Of a DNA stretch of 39,015 nucleotides, positions 1 through 8,213 are shown piece after piece. Source of the DNA: Paracoccaceae bacterium. GTDB taxonomy: Bacteria > Pseudomonadota > Alphaproteobacteria > Rhodobacterales > Rhodobacteraceae. Every line of letters starts with the position of its first letter. Position 1 is the stretch's first letter. The notes beneath the pieces were generated by a model. That model had not been told where the DNA came from, did not search any database, and was given only the letters and a program-made list of their open reading frames with translations. The stretch is taken from positions 1-39,015 of the forward strand of contig CANNIA010000034.1 in the NCBI GenBank assembly GCA_947504705.1, written 5' to 3'. Position numbers and translations under genes: made by a program.

Positions 1-2
1 GT

Positions 3-128
3 CACAAGATCGAGAACATGTTCGGCAAGCTGAAGGATTGGCGGCGTATCCACACCCGCTACGACCGCTGCGCCCACACCTTCATGTCCGCCATCGCTAT
101 CGCTGCCATCGTCATCTTCTGGATATGA
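3..128 (+). CDS. IS5-family transposase, C-terminal end (partial)
   Basis: The first 41 codons read HKIENMFGKLKDW then RRIHTRYDRCAHTF and end IVIFWI-stop. This is the C-terminus of IS5-family DDE transposases. The H-K-I-E-N-x-F segment corresponds to the region of the last catalytic Glu of the DDE triad, and the basic stretch and hydrophobic tail are typical of the group. The gene enters from the left edge, so its start and the first two catalytic Asp residues lie outside the window. It runs toward plsC, whose stop codon is about 50 bp away. The visible part shows no decay, but whether the element is intact cannot be judged. The family call is from memory of the motif. Confidence 0.85.
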   Translation, partial: HKIENMFGKLKDWRRIHTRYDRCAHTFMSAIAIAAIVIFWI

Positions 129-148
129 TCAATGAGTCCTGAGCCTAG
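129..148. mobile_element. Candidate right end of the IS5-type element
   Basis: The transposase stop is followed by tcaatgagtcctgagcctag. IS5-type elements usually end within a few tens of bases of the transposase stop, so this stretch is the likely right terminal inverted repeat. A CTAG at 145-148 is a plausible boundary. The left end is outside the window, so neither the inverted repeat partner nor a target duplication can be seen. Confidence 0.45.
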
Positions 149-175
149 CCCGCCATTCAGCCGCTATTAGGATCA

Positions 176-901
176 TCAGACCTTGAACCCGGCCTCGGCC
201 ATCAGGCGGTTGGAGTTGGCCTCGATCACCTCCTCAAGCTGGTCCATGAAAGGCTGAACCCGCAGTCCGGGGGCGATGGGCGGCAGGAATTCAACCACGG
301 CAACACCCGGTTTGCGCAGGATGCCGCGCTTTGGCCAGAAGAGGCCGACGTTGGTGGCAACCGGAGTGCAGGGCTGGCCAAGCTGGGCGTAAAGCAGGCC
401 GGTGCCGATCTTGTAGGGCAGATAGGCACCGGGGGCGACGCGGGTGCCCTGAGGGTAGATGATCAGTTGACCGGGGGTCGAGGTTCCGCCGGCGACATCG
501 GCCTTCATCTTGGCGACTGCCGCACCGCGTTTGCCGCGGTTGACCGGAATGCAGCCGATCCGCAGTGCGTACTGGCCAAGGAAGGGGGCGTAAATCAGCT
601 CGCGCTTCATGACGAACTTGGGCTTGGGGCAGGCGTTGCAAAGCACGATGATGTCAAGGAAGCTTTGGTGCTTGGAGGCGATGACCGCCTCGATGGCGGG
701 AACGCTGCCGCGCAGTTCGACGCGCAGCCCGCACAGGATGCGCAGGCTGAAGAGCACCCAGCCGCTGAAGGCCTTGACGGCGGCATGGGCGCCCCGGCGC
801 GAGAAGAGCGCCCAGGGGGCGAAGAGGATCGCGACCACGGCCAGGGACAGATACATCTGGAGGATGAACACAAGGGACAGAAGCCAGCGGATCAGGGTCA
901 T
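176..901 (-). CDS. plsC: 1-acyl-sn-glycerol-3-phosphate acyltransferase
   Basis: This is a 241-residue membrane-bound PlsC-family acyltransferase. It adds the second acyl chain to lysophosphatidic acid to make phosphatidic acid, the precursor of membrane phospholipids. A hydrophobic N-terminal segment (residues 5-30) anchors it. The catalytic HX4D motif is H78-QSFL-D83, and the substrate-binding PQGTR motif is at 150-154. The start overlaps the ftsX stop by 4 bp, so it is translationally coupled as the last gene of ftsE-ftsX-plsC. The IS5-type element lies just beyond its 3' end and has not broken the gene. The length is normal for the family. Confidence 0.9.
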   Translation of the reverse strand: MTLIRWLLSLVFILQMYLSLAVVAILFAPWALFSRRGAHAAVKAFSGWVLFSLRILCGLRVELRGSVPAIEAVIASKHQSFLDIIVLCNACPKPKFVMKRELIYAPFLGQYALRIGCIPVNRGKRGAAVAKMKADVAGGTSTPGQLIIYPQGTRVAPGAYLPYKIGTGLLYAQLGQPCTPVATNVGLFWPKRGILRKPGVAVVEFLPPIAPGLRVQPFMDQLEEVIEANSNRLMAEAGFKV

Positions 902-1794
902 GTCAGCTCTTTCAGTTTCTGGAAGGCGGCGCGGCGGGTGGCGAAGAAGGCCACGATTGCGGCGATGGGGGGAAGGGCGGCGGGCCAGAACCAGCTGAGG
1001 CCGGTAAAGCCAAGGCCGGTCAGGAAGCCGCCGGCAGCATCGGCTGCGGGAAGGGCGAAGACACCGGCAAGGCCTGCTACCGCGCCGATGGTGGCCCCAC
1101 TGAAGGCACGCAGGGTAAAACGGCGGACGAAGGCGCGGGCGATGTAGCTGTCCTTGGCGCCGACAAGGCGCAGGACACGGATCACTTCGGCATTGGTGGC
1201 AAGGGCGGCGCGGGCGGCAAGGGTGATCATTGCGGCCATGGTCGCGCCGATCAGAGCGATGGACAGAAGGCCCAGAAGGCGAATGCGCGCGGCGGCTTCG
1301 GCCAAGGGGCGACGCCAGCGGGTGTGATCATCCAAGACCGCACCGGGGGCTTCGGCAGTCAGGCGCTGGCGCAGGCCTTCGGAATCGTAGCCGGGGACAT
1401 CTTCGATGACTTCGAACAGCTTGGGGATCGGCAGGTCTTCGATCGGAAGGTCGGGGCCGAACCAAGGTTCAAGAAGGGCGCGGGTTTCGGCGTCATCAAT
1501 GGCGCGGAAGCTTTTGATGCCGGGGGTGCTGGCAAGGGTGGCCAGGATCGCCTCGGTCTGCAGCGCAACCTGTTCGGCGGGGGCGGAAAGCCGGATTGTC
1601 GCGGTTCGGGCAAGCGCCTCGGACCAGCGGTTGGCCAGGCGGTCCGAGGCGAGCGAGAGGGAAAGCGCGAAGACGCAAAGGAAGGTCATCGCCGCTGCGG
1701 TGAAGCTGGTCAGCCATGCGGTCGGGCCAGAGGGGGGCACGACGCGGATGGCGCGGGTGCGGGGGGTGGCAGGTTTGGCGGCGGGCGGTTTCAC
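898..1794 (-). CDS. ftsX: Cell division protein FtsX (ABC transporter permease)
   Basis: This 298-residue inner-membrane protein pairs with FtsE. In the family, FtsEX does not transport a solute; it passes ATP-driven conformational changes to peptidoglycan hydrolases at the division septum. The order is a cytoplasmic N-terminus, a first membrane span at about 25-50, a periplasmic domain to about 165, and then three further hydrophobic segments. The 4-bp overlaps with ftsE upstream and plsC downstream indicate one operon. Sequence identity in this family is low, so the call rests on topology, length and position directly after ftsE. Confidence 0.9.
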   Translation of the reverse strand: MKPPAAKPATPRTRAIRVVPPSGPTAWLTSFTAAAMTFLCVFALSLSLASDRLANRWSEALARTATIRLSAPAEQVALQTEAILATLASTPGIKSFRAIDDAETRALLEPWFGPDLPIEDLPIPKLFEVIEDVPGYDSEGLRQRLTAEAPGAVLDDHTRWRRPLAEAAARIRLLGLLSIALIGATMAAMITLAARAALATNAEVIRVLRLVGAKDSYIARAFVRRFTLRAFSGATIGAVAGLAGVFALPAADAAGGFLTGLGFTGLSWFWPAALPPIAAIVAFFATRRAAFQKLKELT

Positions 1795-2462
1795 AGATCG
1801 GCCCCTGCAAGTTGGACCCGGCGCTTGGCAATGCGCAGCACCCGGGCGGGGACCTGTGCCTTGGCCTGGCGGATCAGGTTCAGATCGTGGGTGGCGACGA
1901 CGATGGTCTTGCCCATCCGGTTCAGCTCGACCAGCAAGGTCAGGATCCGCAGCGACATTTCCCAGTCGACGTTGCCAGTGGGTTCATCCGCCATGATCAC
2001 ATCGGGGTCGACGATGACGGCCCTGGCAAGTGCTGCCCGTTGACGTTCGCCGCCGGAAAGCTGGGGCGGCAGGGAATCGGCAAGATGGCGCAGGCCGACC
2101 CAGGACAATAGTTCATCAAGATCGCGGGGGTCGCTTTCGCGGTCCGAGACCGTGAAGGGCAGTGCCATGTTGGCGGAAAGCGACAGGTGATCAAGGAACT
2201 TGCAATCCTGATGCACGATCCCGATCCGGCGGCGGGTGCGGGCGATGTCGTCGCGCGTGAGGCTGGTCACGTCTCGGTCGAACAGGGTGACGCGTCCAGA
2301 GGTCGGGCGCAGTTCGGCGTAGGCAAGTTTGAGGAAGGTCGATTTGCCCGAACCCGACGGCCCGGTCAGGAAATGAAACGAGCCCGGTGCCAGATGCAGC
2401 GAGACATCCGAGAGCAATTCTCCGCCGCTGTAACTGTAGGCCACGTTTTCGAAGGCGATCAC
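1791..2462 (-). CDS. ftsE: Cell division ATP-binding protein FtsE
   Basis: This is a 223-residue ABC ATPase that partners FtsX at the inner face of the membrane. The Walker A is GPSGSGKST (34-42), the signature is LSGGE (135-139), and the Walker B ends in D159-E160 followed by PTGN. I chose the GTG start at 2462 because it is preceded by AAGGGGAAATTC, a good ribosome binding site, and gives the usual FtsE length. The open frame continues upstream for 33 codons that do not look like FtsE. The gene is divergent from the zinc-ribbon protein and leads the ftsE-ftsX-plsC operon. Confidence 0.93.
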   Translation of the reverse strand: MIAFENVAYSYSGGELLSDVSLHLAPGSFHFLTGPSGSGKSTFLKLAYAELRPTSGRVTLFDRDVTSLTRDDIARTRRRIGIVHQDCKFLDHLSLSANMALPFTVSDRESDPRDLDELLSWVGLRHLADSLPPQLSGGERQRAALARAVIVDPDVIMADEPTGNVDWEMSLRILTLLVELNRMGKTIVVATHDLNLIRQAKAQVPARVLRIAKRRVQLAGADL

Positions 2463-2647
2463 GAATTTCCCCTTAGTTGACGGATGCCGCACGCGGTGGT
2501 TGTGCCGCCAAATGGCGAAACAGGTACACCTTCCATCGCATGAGGAGAAAGCCTTGCACAAGCCTGTGCTACAAACCCTTGGAGTAACAGGAATTTGGGT
2601 TTACAAAGCTTAGCGAAGAGCCGTGGAACAGGCTTTGAGGGACAAGA

Positions 2648-3556
2648 ATGCGGTTGGTTTGCCCGAAATGTGAGGCGAAGTACGAAGTACCGGACGACGC
2701 GATCCCGGATACGGGGCGGGACGTGCAGTGTGCCAACTGCAGTCACGCCTGGTTTCAGGTGCGGACCCGGACGACGCCGGTCGCCCCTCCTGCCCCGGTG
2801 GCACCGGCGGCTACGGAAAAGCCTGCAGCAAAGGTATCGGCGAGTGTGCCCATCCCGCCGGCGGCAGTGCCCGTGGCTTCGGACAAGCAGTTCGACGCCT
2901 GGCCTGAGGCGAATGCTGCAGGCACAGACGACGGTGAAGCGGCCGGTGTCGCTGTTCCGGTTCACGTTGAGAAGGTTCTGACCATCCTGCGGGAAGAGGC
3001 CGCGCGAGAAGCGAAGGCCCGTCGCGAAAAGACCCGGCCCTTGGGGTATCAATCCGATCTGGGGGTGGAACAAGCGGCCGAACCGCGCACCCAAGCCGCG
3101 GCCAAGGTGAAGGAGCCGGAACCCGCACCGCCTCGCGCGGCAGAACCTGTCCGTGCGCCGGAACCTGCGCGACCGCCCGAGCCCGAACGGTTGCCGGAAC
3201 CGGAACCCGAAATCGAGCTGAAAGTGGCGGCACGGCGTGACCTCCTTCCGGATGTTGAAGAGATCAAGTCGACTTTGCAGCCGTCAGAAACGCCCGAACC
3301 CGAGTTTGCAGCGGGTGCATATGCAGATAGCGATGGGCATGAAGAGCGGGGGGCATTCCGGTCGGGTTTCCTTTTGGTCATCACGGTCGCGATTCTCGGG
3401 GCGTCGGTCTACAGTACGGCCCCTTGGCTGGCGGCAAAGGTTCCTGCCCTTTCTGGCCCGTTGTCGGTCTATGTCGCCGGAGTTGACACGGTCAGGCTGA
3501 AGCTTGACGAGTTGATGCGATCAGCGACCCTTCTAATCGCCGGGGACAAGGGCTAA
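2648..3556 (+). CDS. Zinc-ribbon (MJ0042-type) single-pass membrane protein
   Basis: This protein has 302 residues. The N-terminus is a zinc ribbon of the MJ0042/zinc_ribbon_4-5 type, with CxxC pairs C5-C8 and C28-C31. A long low-complexity linker follows, rich in Pro, Glu and Ala; residues about 155-195 are mostly E-P repeats. One transmembrane helix at about 239-258 precedes a short C-terminal tail of about 45 residues. The expected topology is zinc ribbon and linker in the cytoplasm with the tail outside. The function is unknown. Proteins of this design are often found divergent from ftsEX in this bacterial group, as I recall, so a link to division or envelope is possible but only inferred. 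Confidence 0.8.
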   Translation: MRLVCPKCEAKYEVPDDAIPDTGRDVQCANCSHAWFQVRTRTTPVAPPAPVAPAATEKPAAKVSASVPIPPAAVPVASDKQFDAWPEANAAGTDDGEAAGVAVPVHVEKVLTILREEAAREAKARREKTRPLGYQSDLGVEQAAEPRTQAAAKVKEPEPAPPRAAEPVRAPEPARPPEPERLPEPEPEIELKVAARRDLLPDVEEIKSTLQPSETPEPEFAAGAYADSDGHEERGAFRSGFLLVITVAILGASVYSTAPWLAAKVPALSGPLSVYVAGVDTVRLKLDELMRSATLLIAGDKG

Positions 3557-3570
3557 GCGCTGCCAATTCG

Positions 3571-3600
3571 GCTTGCCCCTTGCCGGGCAGGCCTTTATCC
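3571..3600 (+). terminator. Possible weak intrinsic terminator
   Basis: An 8-bp stem with one G-U pair (gcttgccc / gggcaggc, loop cttgcc) follows the zinc-ribbon gene, with ctttatcc after it. The U tract is short, so termination would be partial at best. Confidence 0.35.
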
Positions 3601-3634
3601 CTGCAGGCCACGCCATTGCCCGCAAGGAGCCGTC

Positions 3635-5371
3635 ATGTCCACCAACCAGCGTTTCGACAAATCCAAGCTTCCCAGCCGTCATGTGACCGAGGGCGCGGCC
3701 CGCGCGCCGCACCGGTCGTATTTCTATGCGATGGGCATCACGGAAGAAGAAATTCACCAGCCCTGGGTTGGCGTCGCGACCTGCTGGAACGAAGCGGCCC
3801 CCTGCAACATCGCGCTGAACCGGCAGGCACAGATCGTGAAGCATGGGGTGAAAAAGGGCGGCGGGACCCCGCGTGAGTTCACGACGATCACTGTCACCGA
3901 CGGGATCGCGATGGGACATGAGGGGATGCGGTCCTCGCTGGCATCCCGTGATGCGATTGCGGATACGGTCGAGCTGACGATGCGTGGGCATTGCTATGAC
4001 GCCATCGTGGGCCTTGCCGGTTGCGACAAGTCGCTGCCGGGGATGATGATGGCGATGGTTCGCCTGAACGTGCCTTCGGTCTTTATTTATGGCGGATCGA
4101 TCCTGCCGGGCCGCTACAAGGGCCAGGATATCACCGTGCAGGACATGTTCGAAGCCGTCGGCAAGCACCAGGCCGGGAACCTTTCCGACGCGGAACTTGA
4201 GATCATGGAGCGGGTGGCTTGCCCGTCCTCGGGTGCCTGCGGGGCGCAGTATACCGCGAACACGATGGCCTGCGTGTCAGAGGCCATCGGGCTGGCGCTG
4301 CTGAATTCTTCGTCGGCCCCCGCACCCTATGAAAGCCGCGACCAGTATGGCGAGGCTTCGGGTGTGGCGGTCATGCACCTGATCGAAAAGAACATCCGTG
4401 CGCGGGATATCGTGACGCTCAAATCGCTTGAAAATGCTGCCCGGGTTGTTGGCTGCACCGGTGGCTCCACTAACGCGGCGCTGCATCTGCCGGCGCTGGC
4501 GAACGAGGCGGGGATCGACTTCGACCTCTTCGACGTGGCGGCCTGCATGAAGGACACGCCCTATTTCGTCGACCTGCGGCCGGGTGGCAAATATGTCGCC
4601 AAGGACCTGCATGAGGTTGGCGGTGTGGCCGTGGTGATGAAGGAACTGGCCAAGGAAGGCCTGCTGCATCTGGATTGCATCACCGCCAGCGGCAAGACGT
4701 TGGGCGAAAGCCTTGAGGAAATCCGCGGTGAGGCGGACGGGCGGGTGATCTATCACATCGGTTCTCCCATTACCAAGACCGGTGGCGTGGTCAGCCTGAA
4801 GGGAAACCTTGCCCCCGATGGGGCCATTGTGAAGGTCGCGGGGATGAGCGAGGCCGAGCAGGTGTTCAGCGGCCCGGCGCGAGTGTTCGAGTGTGAAGAA
4901 GATGCATTCGCGGCAGTGAAGGCGCGCGAATACAAGGAAGGCGAAGTCATCGTCATCCGCAACGAAGGCCCCGCTGGTGGGCCGGGGATGCGCGAGATGC
5001 TGTCCACGACGGCGGCGCTTAGCGGTCAGGGCATGGGCAAGAAGGTGGCGCTGATCACTGACGGGCGCTTTTCGGGTGCTACACGCGGGTTCTGTGTGGG
5101 TCATGTCGGGCCGGAAGCGGCGCATGGCGGGCCGATTGCGCTGCTGAAGACCGGCGATGTCATCACGCTGAACGCGCTGACGGGCGAGATCTCGGTGGCG
5201 GTGTCGGACGAGGAGCTGGCCGCCCGCAAGGCCAATTGGAAAGGCCCGCGCAAGACGCAATACACCAGCGGGGCCATTTACAAGTTCACGAAACTGGTTG
5301 GCGGTGCGCGTTGGGGTGCGGTAACGCATCCGGGCGCGAAGGGCGAAAGCCACGTCTACATGGACCAGTAA
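3635..5371 (+). CDS. ilvD: Dihydroxy-acid dehydratase
   Basis: This 578-residue enzyme converts 2,3-dihydroxy-isovalerate and 2,3-dihydroxy-3-methylvalerate to the 2-oxo acids. It is the third shared step of valine and isoleucine synthesis and feeds leucine and pantothenate. It is an Fe-S protein of the IlvD/Edd family. Three conserved cysteines that should ligand the cluster are visible: C57 (APCN), C130 (GLAGCDK) and C202 (SGACGAQ). It is shorter than the roughly 616-residue E. coli enzyme, and its cysteine spacing resembles the shorter plant/actinobacterial type. The start follows AAGGAGCC. Two small genes follow closely and are probably cotranscribed. No leader-peptide attenuator is evident upstream. 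Confidence 0.95.
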   Translation: MSTNQRFDKSKLPSRHVTEGAARAPHRSYFYAMGITEEEIHQPWVGVATCWNEAAPCNIALNRQAQIVKHGVKKGGGTPREFTTITVTDGIAMGHEGMRSSLASRDAIADTVELTMRGHCYDAIVGLAGCDKSLPGMMMAMVRLNVPSVFIYGGSILPGRYKGQDITVQDMFEAVGKHQAGNLSDAELEIMERVACPSSGACGAQYTANTMACVSEAIGLALLNSSSAPAPYESRDQYGEASGVAVMHLIEKNIRARDIVTLKSLENAARVVGCTGGSTNAALHLPALANEAGIDFDLFDVAACMKDTPYFVDLRPGGKYVAKDLHEVGGVAVVMKELAKEGLLHLDCITASGKTLGESLEEIRGEADGRVIYHIGSPITKTGGVVSLKGNLAPDGAIVKVAGMSEAEQVFSGPARVFECEEDAFAAVKAREYKEGEVIVIRNEGPAGGPGMREMLSTTAALSGQGMGKKVALITDGRFSGATRGFCVGHVGPEAAHGGPIALLKTGDVITLNALTGEISVAVSDEELAARKANWKGPRKTQYTSGAIYKFTKLVGGARWGAVTHPGAKGESHVYMDQ

Positions 5372-5377
5372 GGGGCA

Positions 5378-6151
5378 ATGGCAGGGCGCTTCACCGAGTT
5401 TCTGGACCGCTGGCACCTGCGTAAGGTGCAGGAGCGGTGGGCTGCGGCGCGGGATGCCCTGGCCCCTCTGGAAGCGTTCCAGTTGCACGCCTTCCGGACC
5501 GAAGCGCGCAGTCTGCGGCGGCGGATCGACCGGGTGATCCATGCTGCCGATCAGCGACTGGCGCAGCCGCTCCTTGGGGTCGGGTTGCCGCGCGCGCCCC
5601 TAGGCACTGATTGGACCTGGCGTGCCGATGTTTGGCGCGGGCCGATTTCCGTGCCGGGATCGGTTGCCGAGGACAAGCGGACCCAGATCAGCGAAGACTT
5701 GGCGCTTTATCACGACTGCCCGCTGGGCGAAATCGCGCTGCGTCAGTTGCGCAACGGCCTTGAAGCCGACCGCGCGCCCTTTGGTCTGGCGATGGAGATT
5801 TTTGGCTTCAAGGGCAGTTTCCTGTCACTTGCCATCAATCTGCCTGCCGAGGCGGTCACCGGCCTGAAGGCGCGGCATCTGATCCGTCTGGACGCAGTTA
5901 TCGACGCGGACCGCCCGCTGAAGGCCTTTGCCCGGTTGAACATCAAGCACGGGCCCAACGTGGCGCAACTGGTGCAGGAACTGCCGCAGGACGGGCGGGC
6001 CAAGCTGGTGGAGTTTGACCTAGCCTATGCCAAGATCGACGAAAGCCGGATTGAGCGGGCCTGGCTGGACGTGATCTTCAACGATGCGGCGATGACCCGC
6101 ATCCTCTTGCGCGATGTGGTGCTCAGCCGCCGCTCGCGCGCCGAAGCCTGA
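5378..6151 (+). CDS. DUF6478-like protein of unknown function
   Basis: This 257-residue soluble protein begins 6 bp after the ilvD stop, with AAGGGGCA as ribosome binding site. The first ~60 residues are charged and helical, with R-x-x-L-x-x-R repeats. The rest looks like a mixed alpha/beta domain with no signal peptide and no membrane span. I believe it is the DUF6478 family, found mainly in Rhodobacterales, but this is from memory. No catalytic motif is recognisable. Its position after ilvD suggests shared expression and does not prove a role in branched-chain amino acid synthesis. Confidence 0.75.
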   Translation: MAGRFTEFLDRWHLRKVQERWAAARDALAPLEAFQLHAFRTEARSLRRRIDRVIHAADQRLAQPLLGVGLPRAPLGTDWTWRADVWRGPISVPGSVAEDKRTQISEDLALYHDCPLGEIALRQLRNGLEADRAPFGLAMEIFGFKGSFLSLAINLPAEAVTGLKARHLIRLDAVIDADRPLKAFARLNIKHGPNVAQLVQELPQDGRAKLVEFDLAYAKIDESRIERAWLDVIFNDAAMTRILLRDVVLSRRSRAEA

Positions 6152-6158
6152 GGGACCC

Positions 6159-6533
6159 ATGGCCAAGAAACCGGCGCTAACCCTGACCCAGACCCGCATC
6201 GCCGAAGGCTGGTGGGAAGGCGTGCTGAATGACGCGCAGGCCAATGCTTCGGTCGAGGCCTGGCATCAGGACCGCCGGATCGGGGGGGTCGAGGTCACGA
6301 AGCTTGCCGGGAAATCCGGGCAGGCGGTCAGGGTTCCGATTGCCGGGTCGGTTCTGAGCGAGGGGGTTCAGACGGTTCTGCTGAAGGTCGGGGAGGAGGT
6401 TCTGGCCTCATTCACCATCGTCGCGGGCGTGCCGCTGGAAGAAGACCTGCGCGCCGAGATCAGTTTGCTGCGAGCCGAGCTGGACCTGTTGAAGCGGGCG
6501 TTCCGTCGGCATTGCGCGGAAACGGCCAGCTAA
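6159..6533 (+). CDS. Small hypothetical protein with C-terminal coiled coil
   Basis: The protein has 124 residues. The start was set at ATG 6159 because GAGGGAC lies just upstream; a longer frame to 6114 would overlap the previous gene and adds unlikely sequence. The first 90 residues look like a compact beta-rich fold (strands around GGVEVTKL, AVRVPI and TVLLKVGEEVLASFTI). Residues 96-116 form a leucine-rich amphipathic helix, likely a coiled coil for oligomerisation, and the tail is basic. I do not recognise the family. It lies 7 bp after the DUF6478-like gene and is probably the last gene of the ilvD transcript. Confidence 0.7.
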   Translation: MAKKPALTLTQTRIAEGWWEGVLNDAQANASVEAWHQDRRIGGVEVTKLAGKSGQAVRVPIAGSVLSEGVQTVLLKVGEEVLASFTIVAGVPLEEDLRAEISLLRAELDLLKRAFRRHCAETAS

Positions 6534-6566
6534 GGGTAAAATTTTTTAAGGAATTTGGCCCTTAGC
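6529..6566. terminator. Inverted repeat between convergent genes, likely two-way terminator
   Basis: A perfect 8-bp stem (gctaaggg / cccttagc) encloses a second 5-bp AT stem (aaatt / aattt), separated by one G-U pair and one mismatch. It spans the stop of the coiled-coil gene and ends 7 bp before the map stop. Its position between converging genes suggests termination from both sides, although it lacks a clear U tract outside the stem. Confidence 0.4.
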
Positions 6567-6572
6567 CAGCGT

Positions 6573-7382
6573 TCAGCCCCAGGTTGGGTGGAACTTGCCC
6601 GCGGGCGAGAGGGTAAATATCTCGCAGCCCGTTGCCGTAACGCCCACCGAATGTTCGAACTGTGCCGAAAGCGACTTGTCGCGGGTCACGGCAGTCCAGT
6701 CATCGGCCAGCACTTTGGTTTCGGGGCGGCCAAGGTTCACCATTGGCTCGATCGTGAAGAACATGCCCTCTTCCAGCGTCGGGCCAGACCCCGCGCGGCC
6801 ATAGTGGAGCACGTTCGGCGGCGCGTGGAACACGCGGCCAAGGCCATGCCCGCAGAAATCGCGGACGACGCTCATCCGGTTCGCCTCGACATAGGATTGG
6901 ATCGCGAAACCGATGTCGCCGAAGGTGTTGCCGGGTTTTACCGCCGCAATACCGCGCATCAGGCCTTCGTGCGTGACCTCGATCAGCCGTTCGGCCTTGC
7001 GGGCCAGCGCGCCTGCGACATACATCCGGCTGGTATCGCCGAACCAGCCATCGACGATCACCGTCACGTCGATGTTGAGGATATCCCCATCCATCAGCAC
7101 CTTCGGCCCCGGAATCCCGTGGCAGACGACATGGTTCACCGAAATGCACGAGGCATGCTGGTAGCCCTTGTAGCCGATGGTGGCCGAGGTGACCCCCCGG
7201 CGCGTTATCTGGGTCGTGATGAAGTCGTCGATGGCTGCCGTGGTGACCCCGGTCTGCACCAAGGGGGCGACGTCATCCAGAATCTCGGCGGCAATCCGGC
7301 CAGCAAGGCGCATGCCGGCGAAATCTGCATCTTCATAGATGCGGATGCCATCTTTGGTGATGCGGGCGCGCTGTTCGTCCAT
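6573..7382 (-). CDS. map: Methionine aminopeptidase, type I
   Basis: This 269-residue cytoplasmic metalloprotease removes the initiator methionine from new proteins. All five metal ligands are present: D105, D116, H179, E212 and E243, plus the substrate-contacting H84. The ATG at 7382 was chosen because AAGGAGAC sits 6-7 bp upstream and the product then has the normal type I length. The open frame runs about 140 codons further upstream, but that part overlaps the divergent CinA-like gene and does not look like Map. It is a single-gene unit facing the ilvD cluster. Confidence 0.95.
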   Translation of the reverse strand: MDEQRARITKDGIRIYEDADFAGMRLAGRIAAEILDDVAPLVQTGVTTAAIDDFITTQITRRGVTSATIGYKGYQHASCISVNHVVCHGIPGPKVLMDGDILNIDVTVIVDGWFGDTSRMYVAGALARKAERLIEVTHEGLMRGIAAVKPGNTFGDIGFAIQSYVEANRMSVVRDFCGHGLGRVFHAPPNVLHYGRAGSGPTLEEGMFFTIEPMVNLGRPETKVLADDWTAVTRDKSLSAQFEHSVGVTATGCEIFTLSPAGKFHPTWG

Positions 7383-7493
7383 GGCCGTCTCCTTGGCCCC
7401 TACATAGGGTGACCTTTTGGAATTGGCCAGAGGCGGGGTTTGTAAGCCGTCCCTTGCGCGGCTATATCCTTGGTGACGGCAGGAGCGCGTAAC

Positions 7494-8213
7494 ATGACCA
7501 ATCCGACTTCGGCAATGCTGGTGATCGGCGACGAAATCCTTTCGGGCCGGACCCGGGATTCGAACCTTTACCATCTGGCGCAAGAGCTGACGCGTATCGG
7601 GATCACCCTGCGGGAGGCGCGGGTTGTGGCGGATGTGCATTCCGACATCGTTGCGGCGGTGCGCGCCTTGGCGGCCGGTCATACGCACGTCTTTACCAGC
7701 GGCGGGATCGGACCCACGCATGACGACATTACCGCCGATGCCGTGGCCGAAGCGATGGGCGCAAGCATCAGCCACCGGGCCGATGCGACGGCGCTGTTGC
7801 AGGCGCATTACGACCGGGCGGGGCTGCCCTTCAATGAGGCCCGCCAGCGCATGGCACGAATTCCGGACGGGGCCATGCTGATCGACAACCCGATTTCAAC
7901 CGCCCCCGGCTTTACGCTGGGCAATGTGCATGTGATGGCCGGGGTGCCTAACATCTTTGAAGCGATGCTTGCAGGGCTCTTGCCCCGTTTGTCTGGCGGA
8001 CCGCCGCTTCTTAGCCAGTCCTTGCGCGTGATGCGGGGCGAGGGCGAGATTGCGACGGCGTTCGGCGCACTGGCCGCTGAATACCCCGACCTGTCGATGG
8101 GGTCCTACCCGTTCAACCAGCAGGGCGCGCATGGCACGAACTTGGTGATTCGAGGGCAAGACCCCGCCCGACTGGACGAAGCGATGGTCCGGCTGACCCG
8201 GCTGTTCGGATGA
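7494..8213 (+). CDS. CinA-like molybdopterin-binding domain protein
   Basis: This 239-residue protein of the MoaB/Mog fold corresponds to the N-terminal half of CinA (competence/damage-inducible protein A). It carries the GDEIL motif near the start and SGGIGPTHDD in the nucleotide/pterin-binding loop. The C-terminal nicotinamide-nucleotide amidase domain of full CinA is absent, as in many stand-alone family members. The precise reaction is therefore unknown; pyrophosphatase activity on ADP-ribose-like or FAD-like substrates is known for some relatives. I prefer ATG 7494, with GGAGCG upstream, over the frame start at 7470. The stop overlaps the start of the GNAT gene by 4 bp. Confidence 0.88.
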   Translation: MTNPTSAMLVIGDEILSGRTRDSNLYHLAQELTRIGITLREARVVADVHSDIVAAVRALAAGHTHVFTSGGIGPTHDDITADAVAEAMGASISHRADATALLQAHYDRAGLPFNEARQRMARIPDGAMLIDNPISTAPGFTLGNVHVMAGVPNIFEAMLAGLLPRLSGGPPLLSQSLRVMRGEGEIATAFGALAAEYPDLSMGSYPFNQQGAHGTNLVIRGQDPARLDEAMVRLTRLFG

